A DNA stretch of 64,000 nucleotides from Ochotona curzoniae (GCF_017591425.1 NW_024465369.1:31147501-31211500); one strand, 5' to 3'; shown: positions 48,935 through 60,442, counted from the stretch's first letter. Notes: generated from the letters alone by a model not told the origin. Program-made: numbers and translations.

Positions 48935-49668
48935 ATTATATGTCTAATAATACCTGAAGTTGGTTCCAAAATACTTTTTTGTTTTAATAAGAGAAGTATC
49001 TTGGGAACTAGACAGAAAAAAAAAAAAGACCCAGCACCATAACTGAGTTAATAATCACTCTTGGATATTCAATTTCCCAAATCAAATAAGGATTTGATAA
49101 AAAACCTACCATTTCCTCTGGTATCAATTGGTTTTGATTCTTGTTTAGTTGCATTTCATTTTATTTTATTTGTATGGCATTTTTATGAGTACACTATGTG
49201 CAGGTAATTTCCTTCGTGTTACTGCCATTGCCAAAATGATTAACTGATAGTTTTATGCTGTCTTGCATAACAGAGATATCCTTAAAAACACCACACATAC
49301 CTCCTTCCTTGTTAGTCAACAGAAACCATTGGAAATACATGCCACAGGTCTGCTAACAATGGAGTCAAACAGCATAATACTTCTTAACTATTAAACTGTT
49401 CCCTGCTGAGGACAGCTCCTCAGGAGTTCCCAGCCACATCCTCCTTGCAGCCTTCTGCGCACTGACCTGTCAGGCCCCTCAGTTCCACGCATATGCAGGA
49501 GAGGACTGAAGAAAAAGGATGGCAGCTTCCTGGCCCTATCTGTGATGGGTGGAGGGGTTTGTGGGCTCTCAGCACAGTTTGCTGAGCAATGCTACAGTCT
49601 GGGCTGGCCAGAAGGATCTGTAGTCCTTTCCTGCTGTGGGGGTCTTTTTAAAAATTATATACTTGTGC
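48935..49668. other. Intergenic, no gene seen
   Basis: Unique sequence, slightly GC-richer at 49400-49640. No exon signal. Confidence 0.35.
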
Positions 49669-49670
49669 TC

Positions 49671-49710
49671 GGCATGATGTTGTAGTGGTTAAGGTCCTTG
49701 CCTTGAATGC
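49671..49710 (+). mobile_element. CSINE head fragment, + orientation
   Basis: ctcggcatgatgttgtagtgg and aaggtccttgccttgaatgc are the first 40 bases of a SINE, then similarity stops. Confidence 0.6.
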
Positions 49711-49768
49711 TTAATTCTTTATGTGTATGTCATTTATTTGTTGCTTCTTGATAAAACAATTTGCTTTT

Positions 49769-50046
49769 GGTCTGGCATGATGGCTCATTTGGCTAATCCT
49801 CTAACTACAAATCCTGGTGGCCTATTTGGGCATGGCTTGTGTCCTGGATGCTCCACTTTCCATACAGCTCCCTGCTTATGGCCTGAAAAAGCAGCAGAGA
49901 ATGACCCAAAGCCTTGGAATCCTGCACTTGCATGGAGACATGCAAGAAACTCCTTACTCCTTGCTGATCCAAAGCAGGCCATTTGCAGAGTGAATCAGTT
50001 CTTTCTCTCTGTAAAAATACCTTTCTAATGAAAATAAATCTTAAAA
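49769..50046 (+). mobile_element. Old CSINE, + orientation
   Basis: ggtctggcatgatggctcatttgg head; aatgaaaataaatcttaaaaa tail. Confidence 0.8.
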
Positions 50047-50577
50047 AATCAAAACCAAATAAACAAAGATGGACATTTAATGAACAAATTTTAATAAAAA
50101 GTATGCAAATATTTACCCTATTAAATATTAATTCTAGAATGAGAAAGCAAATGTGAATACTTTCCAAGTATTTTTTCCCTGCAGAACACTGAAACCACTT
50201 ATTTTGGCCTGCAAGATTAGGCATAAAATGATGCATCAAGGTTAATATTTATTCTGAACTTAAATTTAACTGTATGAGACAAAAACCAAAGCAACAGACC
50301 CCAAGAAATGTCTTTAGTTTAGGAAGTGGCTTTCGGGTACAGCTCATCTCTATCGCTTAGGCCGTGCCTTTCATTCAGGTGTAAGAAGGTTCCAGACAGC
50401 AAGAGTTAAGTGTGACAGATAGCCCTTGCTGGAATGCTAAAGGTAGATAGAATTCTTGTGAAAACTCAACAAAATATCTCAAAATACTTTTTCAACTAAC
50501 AATATCGCTCCTAAAAGTTTATTCTACAATTCAACTCTCATTTCTGTGTAAAGACACAATCAAAGATGCTTGCAGGT
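50047..50577. other. Intergenic, no gene seen
   Basis: Unique AT-rich sequence. Confidence 0.35.
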
Positions 50578-50920
50578 CAGGTGTGGTAGCCTAGTGGCTA
50601 AAGTCCTCACCTTGCATGCGCTGGGATCCCATATGGGCGATCAGTTCTAATCCTAGCAGCCCTGCTTCCCAGCCAGTTCCCTGCTTGTGGCCTGGAAAGG
50701 CAGCTGAGGACAGCTCAAAGCCTTGGGACCCTGCACCTGTGTGGGAGACCTGTAAGAAGCTCCTGGCTCCTGGCCCCTGGCTCCTGACTTTGGATTGACA
50801 GCTCCAGCCATTGCGGTCAGCTGGGAAGTGAACCATCGGACGCAAGATCTTCCTCTCTGTCTCTCCTCCTCTCTGTATATTTGACTTCACATTAAAAATA
50901 AATAAATCTTTTAAAAAAAC
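50578..50920 (+). mobile_element. Young CSINE, + orientation
   Basis: caggtgtggtagcctagtggc head; the middle has a small duplication of the ctcctggc motif near 50760-50790; aataaataaatctttt tail. Confidence 0.88.
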
Positions 50921-50944
50921 TTAATCAAAAGGCTGAGACAGAGA

Positions 50945-51290
50945 AAGCTCATGCAAATCTAAGGTACTGTGAGAAACCACCATACTTACTAGGATTGTCA
51001 TAATAAAAGAAAATGTTCACATGTTGGTATAAGTGAAGCTAACATCCTTATTGATTTATTAGTGAAAATGTAAAATGGTATAGCCATTGTGCAAACAGCT
51101 GGACAGTTCCTCAGTATGTTAAACATAGGGTTATCATATGATCCAGCCATTGGGATTCTGACAATATTCTGCAATTAGTAATGATAATTCCATAGCTTTG
51201 TGAAAAACACGAAAAACCACTGGATTTTAAAGGGGTAGGTGAATTTAGTGAAATATAAAGAGGTAGTGAAATTTAGTGAAAGACACATTT
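50945..51290 (+). mobile_element. LINE-1 ORF2 end / 3'UTR fragment
   Basis: gtgaaaatgtaaaatggtatagcc, gctggacagttcctcag, aacatagggttatcatatgatcc and ccactggattttaaaggg follow the LINE-1 3' region in order, with deletions. Confidence 0.7.
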
Positions 51291-52287
51291 GAAATATATC
51301 TCTATTTTCAAGCTTTTTTGTTAAAAGTTTTTTTTAAGTTTTTTTTTTTTTTTCTGTGCCTGCATTTATGCTTCTCCTTGGGCTCTAGTTATCTCTACAT
51401 CACTACCTCTTAAGTTTTTCCCAGGGCCATTTCCAGATCTGGCCTGATGCGAGCCATGTGGCAACCTGAAACTGCAGGCCCACAACCTCCAGAGCCCACA
51501 CCTTCAGGGCTGGAGCCTCATGGCTTCTGCCTGCATCTCCAGGTTACAGAGAACTGCAACAACCCCCTGGGTATCAAGGCTGACTTCATAGCACACGTGA
51601 TCTCCTCTGATGGCGAGCGATCTTTGGGGAAGAAGCCAACCTATCACACATGGGTGAGGAGCCCAAGAGCTGATTCCAGGGTAGGAGCGGGAGGCAACAC
51701 ACACTGCTGGAAGTAGATGTGTTTGCGGGTATCCTGTAATGTTCCTGTGTCTCAACCTCAACCACAGGAGCCCAGGAAGGTGTGAGACTTGTGCAGGATG
51801 TGAGGATGTGCACGAGGATGTGAGATTTGACCAAGCTAGGCACCGGGCTTTCACTTTGTGACCGTGCAAGTTTTGGTTTCCTAGTCCTGCTGTATGTGTC
51901 CCCTACACTTGAGTAGGCAACAACATAACATGCTCCAGCTCAACAGTATATGCATTTTTTTCTTATTCAAGGCTATCAAAAATAAGTTCAGGACCTATTC
52001 TTCATGAAATCTCAGCTTTCCAAGAAGGTTTTATCATCCTAGCTGAGATGAATCGTTTTGCTCCAAATTGTCACCCATGGGAGCAACCCCTCTGCTTTGT
52101 ATGGTAATCTCATTTGACCTCCCAAATCCATTCTGCATTTTCAGAGAATGGCAGAGCTTTGGAGGCCCTGATGTGGAAGACAAATTTGGACTACAAATTC
52201 ACTCTGGATAGCCTTTTCTGACAGCATTTAAAAGTCGGAAATTTTCTCATTAAAAAATATGAGTTAAAATAAAGAATTTTAAAAAAA
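51291..52287. other. Unique block, origin unclear
   Basis: A poly-T run (51335-51353) precedes about 550 bases of moderately GC-rich sequence with frames on both strands (plus 51447-51716, minus 51504-51869). Neither frame shows a domain. A short gaggatgtg motif recurs near 51800-51825. It could be a decayed retrocopy read on the minus strand. Confidence 0.3.
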
Positions 52288-52430
52288 ATTTGCTGGGAGC
52301 TGGAATAGTGGCCTAGTGGCCTAAGCCCCTCTCTGTGGTGCCAGCATCCCATATAGGTGCTGGGTTCAGATCTCAGCTGCTCCGCTCCTGATCCAATTCC
52401 CTGCATATATATATATATATCCTGCTCCTC
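52288..52430 (+). mobile_element. CSINE 5' part, + orientation, ending in (AT)n
   Basis: gggagctggaatagtggcctagtgg head to caattccctgc, then an AT run and unrelated sequence. Confidence 0.7.
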
Positions 52431-52604
52431 TTGAAATTTCAGAACATTCACTGGCTCTGTGCTCCCACCTTGAAGATGCTGAAGCTCAGTAGCAGCAACT
52501 TCACATTCTCCAACCCCCAGAGCTTATGTAAGTTCTTAAATCTCTCATACCCTACAGATGTCTGAGCTTATGACTTAGGATTCCAGCACCTCTGAAGAAC
52601 AAAG

Positions 52605-52662
52605 GGATGGATGGATGGATGGATGGATGGATGGATGGATGGATGGATGGACGGACGGATGG
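52605..52662. repeat. (GGAT)n microsatellite
   Basis: About 14 GGAT units, the last few with C interruptions (ggacggac). Confidence 0.95.
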
Positions 52663-52732
52663 ACAAACCAACCAAGCACATGGTCAAAAAAAAAAACCTT
52701 CTATGCCAGTCAAGGAGCTCAACAACTAAATT

Positions 52733-53072
52733 TCCTCTCTCTTTTTAAAAAGATTTCTTTATTTTTATTACAAAGTCAGATATACAGAGAGCAGGAGAGA
52801 CAAAGAGGAAGATCTTCCATCTGAAGATTCACTACCCAAGTGAGCACAATGGCCAGTGCTGTGCCAATCCAGAGCCAGGAGCCAGGAACTTCCTCCAGGT
52901 CTCCTACACAGGTGCAGGATCCCAAGGCTTTGGGCCGTCCTCGACTGCTTTCCCAGGCCACAAGCAGGGAGCTAGATGGAAAGTGGAGCTGCTGGGATTA
53001 GAACCGGCGCCCATATGGGATCCAGGTGCATTCAAGGCGAGGACTTTAGCAGTTAGGCCACCACTCTGGGCC
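52733..53072 (-). mobile_element. Young CSINE, - orientation, inner member of a nested pair
   Basis: tttttaaaaagatttctttattt to ctctgggccc. It shares an outer duplication with the next entry and appears to have inserted at that copy's tail. Confidence 0.85.
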
Positions 53073-53383
53073 CAATGTTCTCTTTTGTTTAAGATTTATT
53101 TATTTTTATTGGATTCTCAGATATACAGAGAGGAAGATTTTCCATCTGCTGACTCACTCCTCAAGTGGCCACAACGGCCAGACATGAACTTATCTGAAGC
53201 CAGGAGCCTGGAACCTCCAGATGGTACAGGGTCCCAAGGCTTTACGCCATCCTTTACTGCTTTCCCAGGCCACAAGCAGGGAGCTGAATGGAAAGTGGGG
53301 GCCACCAGGACACAAACCGGCCCATATGGGATCCCAGCACACACAAGGCAAGGACTTCAGCCACTAGGCTACTGTGCCAGGTC
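53073..53383 (-). mobile_element. CSINE, - orientation, outer member of a nested pair
   Basis: gtttaagatttatttatttttattgg to tgccaggtc. CAACAACTAAATTT at 52719-52732 and 53384-53397 is an exact 14-base duplication around the pair. Confidence 0.85.
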
Positions 53384-53397
53384 CAACAACTAAATTT

Positions 53398-54594
53398 TCA
53401 TAGCTAACATTCCCTTGACCTTTTCTCTCATCCTGGATCATTTGCAGAAAAAATTTGGTCTAAGCTTCAGTGCAGTAATAAGCACTTCCTATTTTTGCTT
53501 TTCAAAACTCAAAATGAGTGTGGTACAGCAGTCAAGATTTTTTTTTTTTATCATCTCATGTGCCTCTGTGTTTGAAACTGGGAGAGCAAAGATGCATATG
53601 AGATTCAGGCACATCTTTGCTTTGATGTACTCCTCAGTAACCCACACTAAGACAACACATGGTAGTGGGTTTCCATTGTTGGAGTCAATGTGACCTTTCA
53701 TACTCTAGGGGATTGAAGTTTTGATCAATTGAACAGGACTGGTGAGCAGCCAGGGATCAGGAGAAAGGGTGAAAGGTGATTAACAAAGGCATTGGAGCAA
53801 AATGGAACATCAGGGGTTTTCCAAAGAAATGACATGTTCTGTGTTTTAGCGATGGATTTATGGCTAATTGACTGTCCACAGCCATTCTAACTCCTGTACA
53901 TGGGAAAACATAAGCTGAGACAAAGAGTGATTGATTTAAGTGGGAAAACCCTGTATTGGGTGTGGGATGAGAGAGAAAGGGAGGGCAGCAGAAGGCAATT
54001 ATTTCAAAGTGTTGAGTTTGCACAGCTCGGTCACAGGATTAGGACTGTGAGGGACTGAATTTGGTTGCTGCTGCTGCTGCTGTTGCTACTGTTCTTATTG
54101 CTGATGTTTGTGTTGACCTAAAGTCTCTTCTAGGAAACTGTCATGGGAGTGTAGCTGGACCACACAATTTACTAGAACCTTTTGAAGTCACTATCATTGG
54201 AATTCAAGAGAAAAAGACATCAATCAACTCTCATTGTATAGAGATCATGATGCAGTCGCTGGAGGAAAAGGAAGCAGATTTGAATAGTGATTCCTTTTCC
54301 CATATTTAGAGTTTCACCAAAGTGGCTGAGGCTGAGACAGTACACCCAGAGGGAATAAGCATTATCACATTTTGAAAATGTAAATAATTTCCGTTTGGTT
54401 CATTTTGTTTCCTAAAATAAATCTTTTCGGCCAACAGCTCCTTGTACAGCAAGTTTTCTAACCTGGAACATGATCAAATCAAGAGGGTACACATCACTAA
54501 TGGGTATCCATCTACTTGCGAAATAAGATCTAAGCACAGATAACCGAAAGAGAATTTATCACTTTTCTGGTTCCCCTTTCTCCACTCTTCATTT
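53398..54594. other. Repeat-poor block, no gene seen
   Basis: About 1.2 kb with no SINE or LINE that I recognise. It contains a short (TGC)n run at 54065-54085. Its open frames lack domains. Confidence 0.4.
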
Positions 54595-54880
54595 TTTTTT
54601 TTAAAGATTTACTTATTTTTATTGGAAAAGCAGATCAGATTTACAGAAAGATCTCCGTCTGCTGGTTCACTCCCCAAGTAGCTGCAATTACCAGGTCTCC
54701 CATATGCATGTAGGTTCTCAAGGCTTTAGCCCATCCTCTGTTGCTTTCCGAGGCCACAAGTAGGGAGCTGCATGGGAAGTGGAGCACCAGGACACAAACT
54801 CTTGCCGCTATGGGATCACAATGCTTGGAGGTAGAAGATTAGCTAATTGAGCCTCCCTAACTGTCTCTGAAGATGCGTTG
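54595..54880 (-). mobile_element. CSINE, - orientation
   Basis: tttttttaaagatttacttatttttattgg start; gttgctttccgaggccacaagtagg; diverged head complement. Confidence 0.78.
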
Positions 54881-54886
54881 TTCTTG

Positions 54887-55158
54887 GGACTGACATTATG
54901 GCATAGAAAGTTAAGTCATAGCTTCCAATTTTAAAATCCCAGCTGCTCTACTTTTGCTCCAGCTCTCCGCTGAGGAAACAGGGAAAGCATGGAAAGATGA
55001 CCCAAGTACTGTGCCCCTGTCACTCAATTGTTCCAGGCTCCCAGCTTCAGCTTGGCCCAGCTCTGGGCATTGAAGGCATCTGGGGAATGAACCATTGGAA
55101 GGAACATCTCTCTCTCTCTCTCTTTGCCATTCAAATAAGTAATTTTAAAAAATCCATT
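54887..55158 (+). mobile_element. Old CSINE, + orientation
   Basis: gggactgacattatggcatagaaag head; attcaaataagtaattttaaaaa tail. Confidence 0.78.
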
Positions 55159-55162
55159 GTAA

Positions 55163-55500
55163 GGGCTGGTGTTGTGGGGTACAGTAAAACTGCTATCTGC
55201 GATGCTGGCATCCCACATGGGTGCCCATTTGTATCCTGGCTGCTCCACCTTTAATCCAGCTTCCTGCTGTTGCCCTGGGGAGCAGCAGTACACAACCTAA
55301 ATGCTTGGCCCCCTGCTACCCATGTGGGAGACTAGGATGAAGTCCTTGGCTCCTGGTTTCAGACAGGCCCAGTGCCAATCATTGCAGTCATTTGGGGAAT
55401 GAACCAGCAGATGAAAGATTCTCTCTCCTCTCTCCTATCCTACCTCCCTGTCTGTCTGTGACTTCAACTTTTAAATACATAAAAAACAAATTTTTTAAAA
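55163..55500 (+). mobile_element. Old CSINE, + orientation
   Basis: agggctggtgttgtggggtacag head; ctacccatgtgggagactagg; A-rich tail. In tandem with the preceding copy. Confidence 0.8.
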
Positions 55501-56335
55501 ATTCATTAGACTTACTGCAGTTACTGCTTTGTCCCACTACATGAACTTCTGAGAAGAAAAAGTAAGAAAATAACCACAGGAAAAAAGGAGGCACTTAAAT
55601 CTAAACACAGAGAAGCGGCATTGGTGAAGAAAAATAAGTTCAGATAAAGCTGAGGTTGTAATGAGCAGCTGAAACTGAAGATAAAACGCTTGCTTTTTTG
55701 AAAGTGAAAAGCTGGATTCTAGATTCTGTTGTTATCAAGCTGATATCAAGCTCTAGAAAGTCCAAGGTGTTTCACACACAACACTTGCAACAGAACCTGA
55801 TGATAACTCAATTGATCCTTCCTTGTCTGCTAAGGCAGCCCCACCAGAAAGATAGGGCTCTGACTTCAGTTAGAGATGCCAGACAGTCATGTGGCAATGT
55901 TTCTCATAATGAGCACATCAAATGGAGACATCTAAGCAAAGCAACAACACAGACAAGACTGGCAGAGATTGTGACTGAAGCTTGCTTTGCTATTTCTCCC
56001 CAAAGTGACACAGAGCATAGACTCAAAAGATTGGTGTTGATTTAATCAAGTTAAGTGCCTTCGCTGTTGATTGAAGAGTAAATTCACTGTTCTCCTCCTT
56101 CCACTTGAGAAAAGGAGAGAATATTGTTTTCTGGGAATATGTCAATAAGCTTGGCTTTATTTGCCTCCGTATCTCCAGGACATGTAGTAGGAACTTAATA
56201 AAACTTCTTGAGAGAATGTATAAGTCTTTTAAGTATTTTGCAAAATTCTTACACATTTCTTTTCTAAGCTTTTAATCTAGTCAACATGTCAATGTTTCTT
56301 CATGTTTTATTTCATTTTCCAATTTGTTATCACTT
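55501..56335. other. Intergenic, no gene seen
   Basis: Unique sequence. A 115-residue frame (plus 55698-56045) shows no domain. Confidence 0.35.
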
Positions 56336-56600
56336 TGTAGTTATTTGAAAGCAGAGTGAGAAAGAGATAAAGAAAGGGAAAGAGGATTTTCTATCCACTG
56401 GTTCAGTTCCCAAATGGCAGCAATGTCTCAGTCATGGCTAGTCCAAAGCCAAGAGCTTGGAACTCTATCCAAATCTCCATGTGTTTGGTGGTGGCCCAGG
56501 TACTTGGGCCACTACTGATCTCCCTGGTGTCTTATCACAGAGCTGAATTATAAACTAAGAAACTGGTCCTGAGTTAGCACCCCAATAAGAGATGCTGCCA
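56336..56600 (-). mobile_element. Old CSINE, - orientation
   Basis: gtagttatttgaaagcagagtgag start; gtccaaagccaagagcttgg; fades near accccaataagagatgctg. Confidence 0.7.
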
Positions 56601-56862
56601 TCACTGGCACTGGCTTCAGTACCACAACAGAAAGCAACAGAACAAGTAGACAGAAAATGAGAACGGATATGGAGCGGAGCAATTCCACTAGAGAACTGAT
56701 CCAATTGACACTGACAGACTACTCTACTAAACCACAACATTATATATGCTTTTGATACATGTAGAAAACTCACTTAGAGCGCAAACTAGGTCATAAAATA
56801 AACCATACCAAATGCAAAACAACTGAGCTATACAAAATTCTCTCTCAGGGGATTAAATCAAG

Positions 56863-57165
56863 AGCTGGCATTATGGTGCATTCCATTGAGCTGTGGCTGC
56901 TGACAATAGCATGCCAGATAATTTCCAATTTGAGTCTCAGCTTCTCTACTTCCAAATGTTAAGCATGTGAAGACAGTGTAAGATGGTCACAGTACTTGGG
57001 TCCCTGCCACCCACTTTGGAGAACTGGATGGGGTTCCAGAATTCGACATCTGCCTGGCCCGTTCCTGGGCATTTGGAGAGTGAACCAGTGGGCTAGAAGA
57101 CCCCTCTGTCTTTATTACTCCACCTGTCCCTATGACCCCACTGTTCAAATAAATAGATCTTTCTG
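56863..57165 (+). mobile_element. Old CSINE, + orientation (1 of 4 in tandem)
   Basis: gagctggcattatggtgcattcc head; caaataaatagatctttc tail directly against the next head. Confidence 0.75.
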
Positions 57166-57528
57166 GGACTGGCACGATGGCTCAGTGGCTAAACCCTCGC
57201 CTTGCACATACTGGAATGCCTTATGGGTACTGATTCATGTCACGGTTGCTCCACTTTCGTTCTAGGTCCCTGTTTGCAGCCTGGGAAAGCCAAGGAGGAT
57301 GGCCAAATCTCCCCACCCACATGGAACCTGCACCCACTCACATGGGAGACTAGGAATAAGCTTTTGGTTCATGACTCCTGGTTTTGGATCAGTTCAATTC
57401 AGCTCACCTTTGGCCATTGAAGCCATTTGGAGAGTGAACCAGTGGATGGAAGATCTTTCTGTCTCTTCTCTCTGTGAATCTGACCTATCTTTCCAATAAA
57501 AATAAATAAATCTTTAAAAACAAAACAA
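57166..57528 (+). mobile_element. CSINE, + orientation (2 of 4 in tandem)
   Basis: gggactggcacgatggctcagtggc head; aataaataaatctttaaaaac tail. Confidence 0.85.
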
Positions 57529-57530
57529 AC

Positions 57531-57860
57531 GGCCTGGTACAGTAGCCTGGTAGCTAAAGTCCTTGCCTTACATGCACCAGGATCCCATATGGGTGCTGGT
57601 TCATGTCCTGGTGGCCCCCACTTTCCATTCAGCTCCCTGCTTGTGACCTGGGAAAGCAGTTGAGGATGGCATAAAGCCTTGGGACCCTACACCCGCCTGG
57701 GAAACCAGAAGAGGCTCCAGGCTCCTGGCTCTGGATCAGCATAGCACTGGCCATTGCAGCCACTCGGTGATTGAATCAATGGACAGAAGCTCTTCCTCTC
57801 CATCTCTCCTCCTCTCTATATATCTGACTTTCCAATTAAAATAAAATAATCTTTAAAAAT
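57531..57860 (+). mobile_element. CSINE, + orientation (3 of 4 in tandem)
   Basis: ggcctggtacagtagcctggtagc head; aaataaaataatctttaaaa tail. Confidence 0.88.
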
Positions 57861-57876
57861 ACATATATATGTTCTT

Positions 57877-58205
57877 GGGTCTGGCACAATAGTGTAGCAG
57901 TTAAAGTCCTTACCTTAAAGCACCTGGATCCCATATGGGCGCTGGTTCTAATCCCAGCGGTCCTGCTTCCCAGCCAGCTCCCTGCTGTAGCCTGGGAAGA
58001 CAACTGAAGACAGCCCAAAGCCTTGGAACCCTGCACCCATGTGGGTGACTCGGAAGAAGTTCCTAGCTCCGGACTTCGGATCAGCTCAGATCCAGCTGTT
58101 GTGGCCACTTGGGGAATGGACCATTAGACAGAAGATCTTCCTCTTTGTCTCTCCTCCTCTCTCTGTATATCTGCCTTTCCAATAAAAATAAATAAATCTT
58201 CTTAA
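57877..58205 (+). mobile_element. CSINE, + orientation (4 of 4 in tandem)
   Basis: gggtctggcacaatagtgtagcag head; aataaataaatcttcttaaa tail followed by a TA-rich run. Confidence 0.88.
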
Positions 58206-58860
58206 ACATATATATAGATATATACAAATCATTAGCTAAAAATCATTAGAGAAATGCAAATTCAAGTCATGAAATATGACTACACACAATTACTGAAAAT
58301 CTGTTCCTTGTCAATGGTGATGAATCAGAATAAATTGAGAATAGGGTTTGAAGATAAAGGAAGGAGAAAGTTTAATTTATTGGTAAATAAGGAAGGTAAC
58401 AGATGGGAGGGAGGGAGGATAGGAAAATCTCAAGTCTTCTGTCCAGCTTAGTGAGGATGGTCTCAGACTTTAAAGGATGTGAAAAGGAGACTGCCACTGA
58501 GGACAGGACTGATGGCAAGTTAAGGCAAATGATGAGGTATGAAAGCCAGCTGTGGGTCTGAACACCCAGTTGCTTGAGAAACTTCCTTGATGGTTCACTT
58601 TATGGTGAGAAGCGCTCAGCAGGATACTCTGAGTAGCAACAACCCATTGTCTGACTGAGATTCAAAGGAGGCCAAGTATTGTATTAAGAGACCTCAGAGT
58701 TTCATTAACCAGGATGAAAACCACTCTCCCAGCTAAGAGCCCGTGTTTACCATGCCCTTAGATATTCACAGCTCTTATTTCCTATTAAAATAATTTCAAA
58801 CCCCTGCTCGTGCTGACTGTGGAGAGTCAGATGACTTTGCAACATCAGTTGGCTCTTTCT
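58206..58860. other. Intergenic, no gene seen
   Basis: Unique sequence with no exon-like frame. Confidence 0.35.
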
Positions 58861-59130
58861 TTTTTTGTTTGTTTGTTTTGTTTTTGTTTTAACGCAAGAT
58901 TTATTAGAAAAGCTGAGAAGAGAAGACTCCCATCCTAGTGACGGGAGGGGGTTTTGAGAAAGAAAGGACCCTTACCCCCTGCCATAGTGGCAGGAGGAAA
59001 AGAAAAAGAAGACCCTAGTGCTCTGCCATAGTGGCAGGAGGAAAAGAAGAACCCTAGTCCTCTGCCATAGTGGCAGGAGGAAAAGAAGCCGAACCCGCAT
59101 GAATGGTGGGGAATTCACCTTTTAAAGGTT
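58861..59130 (-). mobile_element. Polyadenylated LTR-like retrocopy
   Basis: On the minus strand the sequence runs through tandem CCTGCCACTATGGCAG-containing units, then tctcagcttttctAATAAAtcttgcg, and about 8 bases later an A-rich tail (poly-T at 58861-58895 on +). The AATAAA-tcttgc end resembles the R region of class I endogenous-retrovirus LTRs, and the A tail suggests retroposition of a transcript. No viral gene is present. The 5' limit is unclear. Confidence 0.4.
58969..59093. repeat. Three tandem 39-44-base repeats
   Basis: Units at about 58969-59012, 59013-59051 and 59052-59093 share ctctgccatagtggcaggag and gaaaagaa. The core tgccatagtggca is nearly palindromic. Confidence 0.8.
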
Positions 59131-59350
59131 TCCCTCAAAGATGTTTCTCCATGAACAAAGAAAATTCCTGGTTTCCATGGTACCTGGCTTTTTCAAGGCC
59201 AGTTTCTCCAACTCCAACAGGCAAGCAGTGTGTTTCAGAGTATTCTGTGTATCTCTTCCATTTGGCTATTCACTGCTGCACTGTACTTATTTTTTGTTTG
59301 TTTTTGACTCTGTGTCTGACTCTGCGTCAGACACAGACACATGGACAACC

Positions 59351-59531
59351 CAATCCATGTGTCCCAAGTGGGTGGCAGGAATCCAATCACTGCAGCAACC
59401 ACCTGCTGCCTCCAAGGGCCCACATGGGCAGGAGCTGTAATCAGGAGCAGAGGCAGGTATCAAACCCAAGCATCCTGAAATGGGATGTGAGTGTTTTAGT
59501 CAGCGTCTTAACTGCTAGGCCAAACATCCAA
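59351..59531 (-). mobile_element. CSINE-related fragment, - orientation
   Basis: tcccaagtgggtggcaggaatcc start and a head complement gtcttaactgctaggccaaacatcc. The body differs from the main family, so this is a related subfamily. Confidence 0.65.
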
Positions 59532-59857
59532 CTCTGAGTCGTTGCCTTTCTCAGTGAACCAGCAAGACTAAACTAAACTCTACAAGCCGGTCTGGCAAAC
59601 TATTGAACTTGATGAAGGAGTAGCAGGAATCCACTGGCTGTATTCCCCATCCTCCTAAAGTATATGTAGTTGTGATGGGCATGCTGGGGGTTGGGAGGGC
59701 TGTCTTGTGGAACATTGGGTCTTTAATCCATGAGATCTTCGGTAATTTTGAACAGTGTCACAACTGAGTTGAAATGTAGGCCTTTGCACATGAGTAAGTT
59801 TATCTGAAGGCTCCATTAATCTAGTTCCTATCACTCCTGATGGAGATCTGGATTGCA

Positions 59858-60107
59858 CTTCCCATCCAGCTTTCTGCTTGTGGCATGGAAAAGCAGTAGA
59901 GGACGGCCCAAAGCCTTGCAACCCTGCAACTGCACATAAGACCCAGAAGAAGCTCCTGGCTCCTGACTTTGGATTGACTCAGCTCTGGCCATTGTGGCCA
60001 CCTGGGGAGTGAACCATCAGATGGAAGATCTTTCTCTCTGTCTCTCCTTCTCTCTGTGTATCTACCTTTCCAATATAAATAAATAAATCCTTTTTAAAAA
60101 GAGAGAG
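59858..60107 (+). mobile_element. 5'-truncated CSINE inserted in the old SINE
   Basis: Starts mid-element at cttcccatccagctttctgc. GAGATCTGGATTGCA occurs exactly at 59843-59857 and 60452-60466, a 15-base duplication around this copy and the next. Confidence 0.88.
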
Positions 60108-60442
60108 GGGCCCGGCGCGATGGCACAGTGGTTAAAGGTCCTCGCCTTGCACGCCCGGGATCCCATATGGGCGCCGGTTCTAATCCCAGCAGCCCCGCTT
60201 CCCATCCAGCTCCTTGCCTGTGGCCTGGGAAAGCAGTCGAGGACGGCCCAATGCTTTGGGACCCTGCACCCACGTGGGAGACCCGGAAGAGGCTCCTGGC
60301 TTCGGATCGGCATAGCATCGGCTGCTGCACTCACTTGGGGAGTGAATCATCGGAGGGAAGATCTTCCTCTCTGTCTCTCCTCTCTGTATATCCGCCTTTC
60401 CAATAAAAATAAAAATAAATCTAAAAAAAAAAAACCCCCAAA
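60108..60442 (+). mobile_element. Very young full-length CSINE
   Basis: It starts gggcccggcgcgatggcacag and keeps nearly all its CpGs. AAAAAGAGAGAG flanks it (60096-60107 and 60443-60454), so it landed in the tail of the preceding copy. It is one of the best internal references for the active family sequence. Confidence 0.94.

Noticed and set aside
54061..54309. 82-residue frame with Ala/Val repeat
   Set aside because: The repeat comes from a short (TGC)n tract; the rest has no domain and no splice or promoter context.
60108..60190. tRNA gene
   Set aside because: The A/B-box-like motifs belong to a tRNA-derived SINE head; no cloverleaf with an acceptor stem closes.
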